From Erythrobacter sp. (lineage in GTDB: Bacteria > Pseudomonadota > Alphaproteobacteria > Sphingomonadales > Sphingomonadaceae): DNA of 64,000 nt. Positions 56,905 through 64,000 of this stretch are shown here, piece by piece; position 1 is the first letter of the stretch; every line of letters starts with the position of its first letter. Where the stretch lies: the NCBI GenBank assembly GCA_029937545.1, contig JAPYPR010000001.1, positions 77,730-141,729 on the forward strand, read 5' to 3'. The notes beneath the pieces are model-generated. The model was not told where the DNA came from. It searched no databases and saw nothing but the letters and a program-made list of their open reading frames with translations. The translations under genes and the position numbers were made by a program.

Positions 56905-58926
56905 CTAGTCCTCGACCAAGTCGGGAGGTGTCGCCTCGGCCTTGAGCAGGGCGATCGCCTCGTCGAGGCTCATTACCCGCTGCTCCTTCTCGCCCAGCGT
57001 GCGGATGGCGACGGTGCCTTCCTCGGCCTCGCGATTGCCGACCACCAGCAGGTGGGGGACCTTGGCGTGGCTGTGTTCGCGCACCTTGTAGTTGATCTTC
57101 TCGTTGCGAAGATCGCTCTCGACGCGAATGCCCGCCGCTTCCAGCTTGACGACCGCTGCCTTTGCGTAGTCGTCGGCGTCGGAGACGATGGTCGCGACCA
57201 CCGCCTGCACCGGCGCGAGCCACACCGGCAGGCGGCCGGCGAAGTGCTCGATCAGGATGCCGATGAACCGCTCGTAGCTGCCGAAGATCGCGCGGTGCAG
57301 CATCACCGGGCGGTGCTTCTCGCCATCCTCGCCGACATAGCTCGCATCGAGGCGATCGGGCAGCACCCGGTCGCCCTGGATCGTGCCGACCTGCCAGGTG
57401 CGGCCGATCGCATCGGTGAGATGCCATTCGAGCTTGGGCGCATAAAAGGCGCCTTCGCCGGGCAGTTCTTCCAGCTTGCCGTCGCCTTCGCCCTGCATGT
57501 CGCTGACCGCGACGGCATCGCGCAATTCCTGCTCCGCCTTGTCCCAATCCTCGTCCGAACCGAAGCGCTTTTCGGGGCGCAGCGCGAGCTTGACGTCGTA
57601 AGTGAAGCCGAAGTCGCGATAGACCTGGTCGGCAAGCTCGATGAAGGCCTTCACCTCCTCGACCACCTGCTCTTCAGTGCAGAAGATATGCGCATCGTCC
57701 TGCGTGAACTGGCGCACGCGCATCAGGCCGTGGAGCGCGCCATGCGGCTCGTTGCGGTGGCAGCAGCCCATTTCGCCCAGCCGGATCGGCAGATCGCGAT
57801 AAGACGTAATGCCCTGCTTGAAGACCAGCACATGCGCCGGGCAGTTCATCGGCTTGATCGCCATCCAGTCCGCATCGGGCGCGACACTCGGATTGGCCGG
57901 ACCGTCTCCGAGTTCTTCGACCTCCGGCACCATGTCGGGCACGGCGAACATGTTCTCGGCATATTTGCCCCAGTGGCCCGACTGCTCCCACTGGCGCACG
58001 TCCATCAGCTGCGGCGTCTTGATCTCGCGATAGCCGGCCCTGTCCATCTTGCGGCGCATATAGGCTTCCAGCTCGCGCCAGATGCGATAGCCCTTGGGGT
58101 GCCAGAAGACGCTGCCATGCGCCTCTTCCTGAAGGTGGAAGAGGTCCATCTCGCGGCCCAGCTTGCGGTGGTCGCGCTTGGCTGCTTCCTCCAGCCGCGT
58201 GAGGTGGGCGTTGAGTTGCTTCTTGTTGAGCCAGCCGGTGCCGTAGATGCGCGTGAGCTGCGGATTGTTCTGGTCGCCGCGCCAGTATGCCCCGGCAACG
58301 CGTGTCAGCTTGAAGGCCTGCGGGTCGAGCTTGCCCGTGCTGGCGAGATGCGGGCCGCGGCACATGTCGAGCCAGTCCTCTCCCGACCAGTAGACCGTCA
58401 GCTCCTCGTTTTCGGGCAGTTCCTTCGCCCATTCGGCCTTGAAGACTTCGCCCTCGGCTTCCCACTTGTCGATCAGCTGCTGGCGGCTCCAGACTTCGCG
58501 GCGCAGCGGCTTGTCGGCCTTGATGATGCGGCGCATTTCCTCCTCGATGTCGGGGAGGTCGTCCATGCTAAACGGCTCGCGGTCGGCGGGTGCTTTCACG
58601 TCGTAATAGAAACCGTCGTCCGTCGCGGGTCCGAAAGTGATCTGCGTGCCGGGGTAGAGGGATTGGACAGCCTCGGCGAGGACGTGGGCGAAATCGTGCC
58701 GCGCCAGTTCGAGCGCATCTTCCTCGTCGCGGCTCGTGATCAATGCCAGTTCGGCATCGCCCTCGAAGGGGCGGTTGATGTCGCGCAATTCACCGTCCAC
58801 GCGCGCGGCGATCGCGGCCTTGGCAAGGCCGGGACCGATCGCGGCGGCGACATCGCCGGGCGTGCTGCCAGGTTCCATCTCGCGCACCGAACCGTCGGGC
58901 AGGCTGATCTTGAGCAGTTCCGTCAT
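56905..58926 (-). CDS. thrS: Threonyl-tRNA synthetase
   Basis: Class II synthetase charging tRNA-Thr. The 673-aa protein has the N-terminal TGS domain ([25 protein letters not shown]), the editing domain with [12 protein letters not shown] and [15 protein letters not shown], the catalytic core with [10 protein letters not shown] and [22 protein letters not shown], and a C-terminal anticodon-binding domain ([30 protein letters not shown]). The ATG at 58926 was chosen; the track adds 27 unsupported residues. A polythreonine leader peptide ends 219 bp upstream, suggesting control by Thr-tRNA availability. Confidence 0.97.
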   Translation of the reverse strand: MTELLKISLPDGSVREMEPGSTPGDVAAAIGPGLAKAAIAARVDGELRDINRPFEGDAELALITSRDEEDALELARHDFAHVLAEAVQSLYPGTQITFGPATDDGFYYDVKAPADREPFSMDDLPDIEEEMRRIIKADKPLRREVWSRQQLIDKWEAEGEVFKAEWAKELPENEELTVYWSGEDWLDMCRGPHLASTGKLDPQAFKLTRVAGAYWRGDQNNPQLTRIYGTGWLNKKQLNAHLTRLEEAAKRDHRKLGREMDLFHLQEEAHGSVFWHPKGYRIWRELEAYMRRKMDRAGYREIKTPQLMDVRQWEQSGHWGKYAENMFAVPDMVPEVEELGDGPANPSVAPDADWMAIKPMNCPAHVLVFKQGITSYRDLPIRLGEMGCCHRNEPHGALHGLMRVRQFTQDDAHIFCTEEQVVEEVKAFIELADQVYRDFGFTYDVKLALRPEKRFGSDEDWDKAEQELRDAVAVSDMQGEGDGKLEELPGEGAFYAPKLEWHLTDAIGRTWQVGTIQGDRVLPDRLDASYVGEDGEKHRPVMLHRAIFGSYERFIGILIEHFAGRLPVWLAPVQAVVATIVSDADDYAKAAVVKLEAAGIRVESDLRNEKINYKVREHSHAKVPHLLVVGNREAEEGTVAIRTLGEKEQRVMSLDEAIALLKAEATPPDLVED

Positions 58927-59008
58927 CTTATCTCGTCCGTTTCCTTGCGCGGCCCATGGCACAGGCATGCGCACCGTTGAAGCGGCGTTTTTGTTTTGTT
59001 GCGGCACC

Positions 59009-59073
59009 GGCCCTCACCCCCTCCCGGCCACCCACGGAATAATCCTATCGGGTGGCCGGCAGGGGGTGAGGGC
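59009..59073. repeat. Palindromic element, copy B, in the thrS leader region
   Basis: GCCCTCACCCCCT and AGGGGGTGAGGGC are complementary outer arms. The inner core CCGGCCACCCACGG faces GGGTGGCCGG, matching copy A (53-133) while the outer arms differ. It sits between the leader peptide and thrS, so it may also take part in leader RNA folding. No U-tract follows on the thrS strand, so it is not by itself an intrinsic terminator. Confidence 0.75.
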
Positions 59074-59145
59074 TGGCGCCGCCAACGAAGAACCGATTTC
59101 GAGAGGAACGCCGCGCCACCCGAAACCGGGCGGCGGTGGCTGCGA

Positions 59146-59217
59146 TCAGGCCGCGACCATCCGCCCCCGGAAATCCGGGGTGGTGGTAGTCGTGGTGGTG
59201 AAGCGCAGTTGCGTCAT
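59146..59217 (-). CDS. Polythreonine leader peptide of thrS
   Basis: A 23-aa ORF begins MTQLRFTTTTTTTPDFRGRM and ends VAA. Seven consecutive Thr codons (mostly ACC) form a strong threonine sensor, as in Thr attenuator peptides. It lies 219 bp upstream of thrS on the same strand. A promoter-like TTGAGA-17-TATCTG places the transcript start within about 7 nt of the ATG, so the message would be leaderless, as for trpL of some alphaproteobacteria. Downstream, CCCCGG-ATTT-CCGGGG and further GGTGG segments can pair alternatively with the Thr-codon region. The ORF track hides it inside an 89-aa frame. Confidence 0.75.
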   Translation of the reverse strand: MTQLRFTTTTTTTPDFRGRMVAA

Positions 59218-59224
59218 GGCCGGA

Positions 59225-59253
59225 CAGATAGCGCGGGTGCCTGCGCTTCTCAA
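59225..59253 (-). promoter_or_regulatory. Predicted sigma70-type promoter for the thrS leader
   Basis: On the minus strand, TTGAGA (59253-59248) and TATCTG (59230-59225) are separated by 17 bp. The -35 box overlaps the stop codon of the PhoD gene. The expected start site falls at or just before the leader ATG (59217). Confidence 0.55.
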
Positions 59254-60911
59254 GTCGCTTGCAGCTTGCGACTGCCAGCGAGCGTGGTCATGCGATGGGT
59301 TGCGGAGACGCCCGCGCCCTTCTCGCGCACGCTGGAGAGGAAGCGGAACTCGCTCGACGCGCTGCCGGGCGTGAGCTCCACTGCCATGTAGCCGCGGCGC
59401 GCCGAATCCATCCATTGGAGCTGCGGATTATGGTCGACGATCGCGCGCTCCAGCCGGTCCTTAGGAATGAACGACAGATAGCTTTCGAGTCCCGGCGAAG
59501 TGACGCCCTGCACGCCGAACTCGACGCCGACCGATTGCCCGGCGTGATCGAGATCGAAGGCCCAGGCATTGTGCGTGTCGCCGGCCAGGCTGACGAGGTT
59601 CGCATTCGCATCGAGCGCGGATTTCAGCAGCCGCTCCCGCGCTGCCGGATAGCCGTCCCACGCGTCCATGTTGAGTGGCAGTTCCGCCCTGCCTGCCATC
59701 GCGCCCGCCAGGATGCGCTGGCGAATGAAGTCCGGCAGGTCGCCCGGCAGGCCCTCGGTAAGCCCCGGCGCGGTGGAGAGGTTGCCCATCAGGACCTGCT
59801 GCACCAGCACCTGCCACGGCTTGCCCGCCCCGGCGGAGCGTCGCATGCCATCGGCGAGCCACGCCTGCTGCTGCGCCCCGAGCAATTCGCGCGAGGCATC
59901 GCGATAGTCGCCCTGGCGGAAGGCCGTCAGCGCGGCCATCGCCTCGTCGGCCGAGGTCTGGCCGGTGAGGATATCGCCATAGGAAAACTGTTCCGCCCGC
60001 GCGGTCAGCCGCGTTTCCAGACGGAACAGCGTGGCGAGGTCGCCGATCTCATAGGCCGCCCAGGGCTCGTCCGACACCGGCATCCATTCGCGATAGGCCT
60101 TGATCGCCGCCGCCTTGCGGACCGGCCATTCGCCCTCGCTGTCGGGCTCGTGGTTCTGCGCTCCGCCTTCCCACGAATCGTTCGCGCTCTCGTGATCGTC
60201 CCAGCCGCTGATCATCGGATACATCTGGTGGAGGCGGCGCAGATCCGGGTCGCTGCGATAGAGCGCATAGCGGCGGCGGTATTCGTCGAGACTGACGATC
60301 TCCTTGGCCGGGAACAGCGTGCGGCCGGACAAGGCCTCGTCATTCGAGGGGTAGGTGCCGGGGCCGTATTCGTAGAAATAATCGCCCAGATGCAGCGTGC
60401 AGTCGAAGGCGTTCGCATCGGCAGCATGGGCATAGGCGTTGAACCAGCCGAACCCGATGTTGGAGCAGGAGAACACCGCCATGCGGAACCGCTCGGTCGG
60501 GCCTTCGGGCAGCGTCTTCGTGCGGCCGACATCGGACATCGAGCCATCTGGCGCGACGAAGCGGAAGTAATAGAAGCGCGCCGGGGCAAGGCCGCTCGCT
60601 CTCGCCTTGCAGCACCAGTCGTTATCCGCGCTGGCCGTGACCGTGCCGCCCGCAGCGATGCTGCCGAAGTCGGCGCTGTCCGACAGTTCATAGGTCAGCG
60701 GCGTGTCCTGCCCGGCGACGAATCGCGTCCACACCAGCACGCCGTTCGCTGCAGGCTCGCCGCTTGCGACTCCATGCGTGAAGCCGCGTCCCGTAACCTG
60801 CGCGGTAAGCGGCATCCCGGCGAGGCCCGCACCGAGCATCCCGCCCTTGATCAGGCTCCTGCGATCGAGCGACGGCAGCCTCGCGGCAACAGGCGGTTCG
60901 GTGGCAATCAT
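59250..60911 (-). CDS. PhoD-family alkaline phosphatase (phosphodiesterase)
   Basis: A 553-aa secreted phosphoesterase. A twin-arginine signal is visible (RRSLIKGGMLGAGLAGM). An N-terminal PhoD domain (GVASGEPAANGVLVWTRFV) precedes the metal-binding catalytic core: SCSNIGFGWFNAYAH, LHLGDYFYEYGPG, MISGWDDHESANDSWEGG and SLAGDTHNAWAFDLDH. It hydrolyses phosphate esters outside the cytoplasm. The ATG at 60911 follows GAGGAGAAGAAA; the track adds an unsupported 85 residues overlapping the left end of the IS. No Pho box was recognised. Confidence 0.93.
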   Translation of the reverse strand: MIATEPPVAARLPSLDRRSLIKGGMLGAGLAGMPLTAQVTGRGFTHGVASGEPAANGVLVWTRFVAGQDTPLTYELSDSADFGSIAAGGTVTASADNDWCCKARASGLAPARFYYFRFVAPDGSMSDVGRTKTLPEGPTERFRMAVFSCSNIGFGWFNAYAHAADANAFDCTLHLGDYFYEYGPGTYPSNDEALSGRTLFPAKEIVSLDEYRRRYALYRSDPDLRRLHQMYPMISGWDDHESANDSWEGGAQNHEPDSEGEWPVRKAAAIKAYREWMPVSDEPWAAYEIGDLATLFRLETRLTARAEQFSYGDILTGQTSADEAMAALTAFRQGDYRDASRELLGAQQQAWLADGMRRSAGAGKPWQVLVQQVLMGNLSTAPGLTEGLPGDLPDFIRQRILAGAMAGRAELPLNMDAWDGYPAARERLLKSALDANANLVSLAGDTHNAWAFDLDHAGQSVGVEFGVQGVTSPGLESYLSFIPKDRLERAIVDHNPQLQWMDSARRGYMAVELTPGSASSEFRFLSSVREKGAGVSATHRMTTLAGSRKLQAT

Positions 60912-61005
60912 TTTCTTCTCCTCACTCGCGGTGCTGCCTGCGCCGGATGACCTGCTCGTGACAAACATTTTCGCTAACGTGGAAAGGTTGCGCTCCCTTA
61001 TGGAA

Positions 61006-61013
61006 AGCGTCCT
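61006..61013. repeat. Left target-site duplication (AGCGTCCT)
   Basis: AGCGTCCT directly abuts the left end of the IS and is repeated at 63395-63402, directly after the right end. An 8-bp duplication is the size made by IS1595 family transposases. Confidence 0.85.
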
Positions 61014-61039
61014 CGATATTGTATACTTGACAAAGCAGG
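61014..61039. repeat. Left terminal inverted repeat of the IS
   Basis: CGATATTGTATACTTGACAA and following bases match the reverse complement of the right end, differing only within the first four bases. A TTGACA is embedded. Confidence 0.9.
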
Positions 61040-61077
61040 GTGATATGCAGCAGGAAAATGACGAGAGGCAAGCTGAC

Positions 61078-61824
61078 CTACAGGAAGGTTTCGCGGAAAA
61101 GCTTGACCGTTTCGCTAGAGGCCTCAGCCATATTGACCAAAGTTGGCAAAACAGCCTTACGTTCAACGGGGCTACCAGTTGGAAAAATTACTTCGAGCGA
61201 GGATTTCCCTTGCTCTTCGAATTGGAGAGGGCCGTTGGAACCGATAAGCTTCCCGCCGCCAATAAGCGTTACATTCTGGAAGCTAATATCTCCCCCTCCT
61301 GGGGCGAACACTTTCAAGTTTTGGATGGTCTTTTTCTCGACCAGCGGGATGATGAGGTTGTGTTTGTCTATCTTGTCCAGCTTGGTGATGGCCCAAAGGA
61401 TAGAGTTCCCGTCTTCATCCCTGTAAGGCTTCACGTAATCGAGGACGATTTTTTCGACCTCAGGGAAGGCCTCCTTTACCGGCGACTTAGCAATGGCGTC
61501 TTCGATGTTCTTCCTCGTTTCGTGGAAAGGGAAAGTTCCGAAGCCAGTTTTCCCGCTTTTGCGCCACAGCGCCATCCAGACATGGTCAAGCGCCGCCCGC
61601 AGATTGTGAATTGCATCCCCGATCGCGAGAGGAAGATCTTTGAAGGGGCGCGAGCTTGGGAGGAAATCGAGGTGAAAACCACATGGTCCATCGTTTTGCA
61701 GGGTGATACCCTGCTGCTCAATCTCTCTAACCGCTTCCAAGAGAGATTTGACCTCCTCGATGTGATAATAGGCCCGTTCAATCTTTAGAGTGGCTCCATC
61801 GAAGCCGGATTTGAGGTCAGTCAT
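61078..61824 (-). CDS. IS passenger: HEPN-like hypothetical protein
   Basis: A 248-aa protein unlike the flanking genes in base composition. It opens with a helical region FDGATLKIERAYYHIEEVKS and contains IGDAIHNLRAALDHVWMALW. The RAALDH sequence conforms to the Rx4H pattern of HEPN ribonucleases, although the residue after Arg is Ala and not the usual polar one. Later parts (LDKIDKHNLIIPLVEKKTI) resemble widespread hypothetical proteins. The ATG at 61824 lacks a good ribosome-binding site and overlaps the start of the + strand small gene. A defence or toxin role is possible but unproven. Confidence 0.65.
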   Translation of the reverse strand: MTDLKSGFDGATLKIERAYYHIEEVKSLLEAVREIEQQGITLQNDGPCGFHLDFLPSSRPFKDLPLAIGDAIHNLRAALDHVWMALWRKSGKTGFGTFPFHETRKNIEDAIAKSPVKEAFPEVEKIVLDYVKPYRDEDGNSILWAITKLDKIDKHNLIIPLVEKKTIQNLKVFAPGGGDISFQNVTLIGGGKLIGSNGPLQFEEQGKSSLEVIFPTGSPVERKAVLPTLVNMAEASSETVKLFRETFL

Positions 61825-61972
61825 GACAGATACCAATTGCAAAGAAGACGAGGTTCTCAAGCGTATGCTGAAAACTCCGCCGAAGAAGAACGAGCCGACC
61901 ACGCCGCTGGGTAAACGGCGGCGGGCCGACAAAGAAAACGGGGCCGACTCGAAAGCCGACCCCGCAGTTTAG
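61823..61972 (+). CDS. IS passenger: 49-aa basic protein
   Basis: MTDTNCKEDEVLKRMLKTPP followed by a basic linker KKNEPTTPLGKRRRADKEN. The EVLKRMLKTPP segment resembles a widespread small-protein family of unknown role. GAGG lies 6 nt before the ATG at 61823, so this start is better supported than the overlapping start on the other strand. Its last codons overlap the terminator of the HTH gene. Confidence 0.65.
   Translation: MTDTNCKEDEVLKRMLKTPPKKNEPTTPLGKRRRADKENGADSKADPAV
61939..61964 (-). terminator. Terminator of the IS HTH gene, inside the small + strand gene
   Basis: On the minus strand CGGGGTCGGCT-TTCG-AGTCGGCCCCG (with two G-T pairs) is followed by TTTTCTTT. It overlaps codons for NGADSKADP of the + strand gene. 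Confidence 0.75.
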
Positions 61973-62136
61973 CTCGCGCTCAAGCCAGTGATATGTCCGC
62001 CGCGCTTGCCGGTATTGATCTCCGATACGCGCCCCTGATTGAGACCAAAGCGCGCCGCAATATCGTGCTGGTGATCGCCCTTGCGGAGCATTTCCCAGAC
62101 CTTGCGGATGGTGTCGTCAGTAAGTTTGGAAGCCAT
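61969..62136 (-). CDS. IS passenger: small HTH DNA-binding protein
   Basis: A 55-aa protein. MASKLTDDTIRKVWEMLRKG is followed by DHQHDIAARFGLNQGRVSEI, a helix-turn-helix, and NTGKRGGHITGLS, as in small phage-like or mobile-element HTH proteins. The ATG at 62136 lies 10 nt after AGAGGG. The track ORF adds 18 residues. It may regulate the element; this is inference. Confidence 0.75.
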   Translation of the reverse strand: MASKLTDDTIRKVWEMLRKGDHQHDIAARFGLNQGRVSEINTGKRGGHITGLSAS

Positions 62137-62246
62137 TTCAATAGCCCTCTGAAAAAGAGAGCGCAGCGGGCTTGACCGGTCCCGCCCCATGACTCATAGG
62201 ACGGTTTCTAGAACTCGGCTGTGGGCTTGCTACGCCCTCGGTTGGA

Positions 62247-62284
62247 AGCCCCGTTCGGTCCCCATGACCGGCGGGGCTTTGTTC
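62247..62284 (+). terminator. Hairpin terminator within the IS spacer
   Basis: AAGCCCCG and CGGGGCTT enclose a smaller GGT/ACC pairing and are followed by TGTTCATTT on the + strand. It separates the HTH gene from the transposase. No + strand gene precedes it, so it may end a short transcript. The rest of the 62137-62375 spacer shows nothing coding. Confidence 0.55.
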
Positions 62285-62375
62285 ATTTAGACCGAGTCGA
62301 AAATGAATCAGAGTCCTGCTTTAAGCTTTTCCACTTCGGCGTTTCTTCCAGCGCAGGAAGTGAAGCACCTTTTGC

Positions 62376-63353
62376 TTAGGCATAACGCGCTTCGTAAGTC
62401 CGCCGATAGGTGAGGCGCTTGCCGCTGATGCCTTTGAGGGCAATGTCAGCGCGCTCCGCATCATTGATGCCAAGGCCTGAGCGATTGGAATAACGGAAGT
62501 CGAACTCGGCAAGGTAGCGTCCAAGGTGCTGCTGTCCGCAATGCTGGTAGATGCCGCGCATACCGCGCTTGAAGATGCCGAAGAAACCTTCGATGGTATT
62601 GGTCTGGGCGGTGCGATCTTCGCGCTTCACATACTCGCCGCGAGCGTGAGCAACGTGGGCATGGCGAGCGAACTGCTTGCCCGGTTTCTTGTAGACCTGT
62701 GCTTCGTCCGTCATGAGGCGGCTTGCGCGGTCAATGCGAGTGTAGAGCAGCTTGGAGACATTATCAGCGTTGAACGCGCCGGTGAAAACAATGCTGGTTG
62801 CGCGGCCTGTAGTGCGGTCAACCAGTGAGACAATGCGGTTCATGTTGTGAATGGCCATTCGGCTATTCTTCGGGCCAAGCTGGTTCTGGCCGTAGTAGGT
62901 TTCGTCCACTTCGACCGTGGAGCCTTCGCCGCCCATGGGCGTGTCGCTGGTATCGGTCATGGCTTCGCGGATGCGATGGGCCATGAACCAAGCGGTCTTA
63001 TAGGTGACGCCAAGCATACGGTGCAGTTGGTGGGAGCTAATGCCCTTCTTGCTGGACACGATCAGATGCGTGGCAAGCAGCCATTTGTTGAGAGGAACCT
63101 TAGAGCGCTCAAAGACGGTTCCGACCGTTACAGTGAACTGCTTGCGGCAAGAGTTGCACTGGACAACGCCTTTACGGATTGCGCCTTCGGGATGCTTCTT
63201 GGTTTTGCGTCCACGCTGCGGAGGGAGCCGCTTAGTATCCTTGCTTTCACAGTGAGGGCAGACAGGGCCGTGGGGCCAGTGGAGCGCTTCAAGGTGCTCA
63301 CGTGCTGCGTCTTCGTTTTGAAAGCGAGGTGCGTAGATGTTTTCCATGTCCAC
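62376..63353 (-). CDS. IS1595 family transposase
   Basis: A 325-aa ISXO2-like transposase. The N-terminus has a zinc ribbon (GPVCPHCESKDTKRL ... VQCNSCRKQF), then GVTYKTAWFMAHRIREA, and the catalytic DDE/N-type domain with EVDETYYG, LMTDEAQVY and QTNTIEGFFGIFKRGMRGIY. It is full length, so the element may be active. The GTG at 63353 opens the track ORF; the ATG two codons inside (63347) is an equally good start. Confidence 0.93.
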   Translation of the reverse strand: MDMENIYAPRFQNEDAAREHLEALHWPHGPVCPHCESKDTKRLPPQRGRKTKKHPEGAIRKGVVQCNSCRKQFTVTVGTVFERSKVPLNKWLLATHLIVSSKKGISSHQLHRMLGVTYKTAWFMAHRIREAMTDTSDTPMGGEGSTVEVDETYYGQNQLGPKNSRMAIHNMNRIVSLVDRTTGRATSIVFTGAFNADNVSKLLYTRIDRASRLMTDEAQVYKKPGKQFARHAHVAHARGEYVKREDRTAQTNTIEGFFGIFKRGMRGIYQHCGQQHLGRYLAEFDFRYSNRSGLGINDAERADIALKGISGKRLTYRRTYEARYA

Positions 63354-63368
63354 ACACTAGCAATATGG

Positions 63369-63394
63369 CCTGCTTTGTCAAGTATACAATGTCT
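63369..63394. repeat. Right terminal inverted repeat of the IS
   Basis: CCTGCTTTGTCAAGTATACA and following bases are the reverse complement of the left end. On the minus strand TTGACA here could serve as the -35 of a transposase promoter, with TAGTGT 16 bp downstream. Confidence 0.9.
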
Positions 63395-63402
63395 AGCGTC
63401 CT
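63395..63402. repeat. Right target-site duplication (AGCGTCCT)
   Basis: It is identical to 61006-61013 and directly adjoins the right end of the IS. Confidence 0.85.
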
Positions 63403-63461
63403 TGACATAGAAGGTGAGCTATGACAAATACACTTTACATCATAGCAAGGGAGCTTGACCA

Positions 63462-63644
63462 ATGAACCGTTTACTGACCGCATGCGCGTTTGCCGCTGCG
63501 ATTATCCTTCTGGCCCTCGGCATATCCAATGGGGTCGTCGATCGAGACGCCGGCGAGACGATGCTCATCGTGCTGCCGATCCTCGCCGTGACGAGCCTTG
63601 CATCGGGCGGCTGTCGTCGGGCGGCCTGTGGCGTTCGGTCGTGA
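63462..63644 (+). CDS. Small two-helix membrane protein
   Basis: A 60-aa protein with hydrophobic segments LLTACAFAAAIILLALGISN and TMLIVLPILAVTSLASGG around a short polar loop VVDRDAGE. AAGGGAG lies 8 nt before the ATG. The C-terminus (CRRAACGVRS) is basic. It ends 2 bp before the next gene, so the two are an operon. No family is recognised. Confidence 0.7.
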   Translation: MNRLLTACAFAAAIILLALGISNGVVDRDAGETMLIVLPILAVTSLASGGCRRAACGVRS

Positions 63645-63646
63645 CC

Positions 63647-64000
63647 ATGTCCAACGCCAACCGCCCCGGAGGTTCGGTGCCACTATGGGCCGGGCTGACC
63701 TTTGCAAGCTTCGGCGCGGTCATGGGGCTGGCGCTGAGCGATGCCATCGATTCATCCACTGCCATGATCCTCCTGATCGTTCCGGCAGCGCTGTTCTTCC
63801 AGACGATGCGCGCAGCCAACCGTGCTGCGGACAATCGCGGGCCGTGCAGCGCCAAGGGCGAAGCCCAGCAACGCTACATCAAGCGGGTCATGGTATTCAG
63901 CAGCGCCTATCTGGTCGCCATAGCGCTGCAGGTTTCGTTGTTGAGCGATAGCGACCCGTCGATGGCGGCCCGTGTGGCGCTGGCGCTACTGCCCGCCTTC
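63647..64000 (+). CDS. Membrane protein of unknown function, cut by the window end
   Basis: ATG at 63647 opens a frame of 118 codons still open at the end of the window. SVPLWAGLTFASFGAVMGLA, AMILLIVPAALFFQTMRAA and RVMVFSSAYLVAIALQVSL are likely membrane helices. The ORF track lists a different frame here, because this one has no stop in the window. It follows the 60-aa gene by 2 bp and is probably its partner. Confidence 0.75.
   Translation, partial: MSNANRPGGSVPLWAGLTFASFGAVMGLALSDAIDSSTAMILLIVPAALFFQTMRAANRAADNRGPCSAKGEAQQRYIKRVMVFSSAYLVAIALQVSLLSDSDPSMAARVALALLPAF

Larger units (their letters stand above)
61014..63394. mobile_element. IS1595-like insertion element with passenger genes (2381 bp)
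   Basis: The element is bounded by 26-bp terminal inverted repeats sharing ATTGTATACTTGACAAAGCAGG (61014-61039 and 63369-63394) and by an 8-bp target duplication. It carries an IS1595-type transposase, an HTH gene, a small + strand gene and a HEPN-like gene. It has inserted in the about 160-bp spacer between the PhoD gene and a small membrane gene, disrupting no ORF. Intact ends, intact transposase and a perfect target repeat suggest a recent insertion. GC content is visibly lower than in the flanks. Confidence 0.9.

Noticed and set aside
59009-59073. Copy B hairpin as the attenuator terminator of the thrS leader
   Set aside because: No U-tract follows it on the thrS strand, and the same core occurs far away upstream of an unrelated gene.
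63598-63951. 117-aa + strand ORF in the track
   Set aside because: Arg/His-rich shadow; the real frame begins at 63647 and encodes membrane helices.

Overview
The window is GC-rich chromosomal DNA from an alphaproteobacterium, most likely Sphingomonadales of the Erythrobacteraceae type. The evidence is the gene content: an exosortase-A-type glycosylation pair, DUF3576 and DUF4126 proteins, an LptA/C/E layout split over two loci, a MarR-free PHB pathway with an intracellular depolymerase, and many ATGA/TGATG-coupled genes. This assignment is inferred from protein families and not from a marker phylogeny. No rRNA, tRNA or CRISPR array was seen.

Layout. 1-5.3 kb: a long palindromic element, then a CoA-transferase/thiolase/hydratase operon, a convergent PPK2 polyphosphate kinase and phenylalanine hydroxylase. 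5.4-14.5 kb: small envelope/stress proteins, undecaprenyl-PP phosphatase, an M13 peptidase, an ABC exporter divergent from the PHB depolymerase gene, a decayed nucleotidyltransferase, and DUF4126 and DUF2807 proteins. 14.5-21.2 kb: a DUF5996 gene broken by a 41-bp tandem duplication, a thiolase and MaoC protein, and exosortase-A-associated glycosylation genes. 21.4-32.1 kb: gltBD, an AAA ATPase, an enoyl-CoA hydratase remnant, an SDR, ung, a small RNase D, lptC and lptA. 32.5-43 kb: holA-lptE-leuS, phaB, a membrane-tethered LuxR-HTH/DUF4019 protein, murA and galU. 43-56.9 kb: a flotillin/YqiJ pair, a decayed P450 coupled to an acyl-CoA ligase, an M23 peptidase, a DUF455-bcp-glnE operon, an M28 peptidase, agmatine deiminase and a TauE-type transporter. 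56.9-64 kb: thrS behind a polythreonine leader peptide, a PhoD phosphatase, an IS1595-like element carrying passengers, and two small membrane-protein genes running off the end.

How the genes work together. Nitrogen assimilation and its control are represented by gltBD and glnE. PHB turnover is represented by phaB, phaZ and two thiolases. Envelope building is represented by uppP, murA, galU, lptA/C/E, M23 and the O-glycosylation ligase. Fatty-acid or terpenoid-like CoA catabolism is represented by the CoA transferase, thiolases, hydratases and acyl-CoA ligase, several of whose neighbours are decaying.

The most notable signals are: (i) a probably leaderless 23-residue leader peptide with seven consecutive Thr codons 219 bp upstream of thrS, suggesting Thr attenuation of threonyl-tRNA synthetase; (ii) two copies of a palindromic element with a shared core and different self-complementary arms; (iii) a complete 2.4-kb IS1595-like unit with an 8-bp target duplication and three passenger ORFs; (iv) four separate pseudogenes whose damage can be read directly; and (v) perfect operator-like palindromes upstream of phaZ and the DUF2807 gene.
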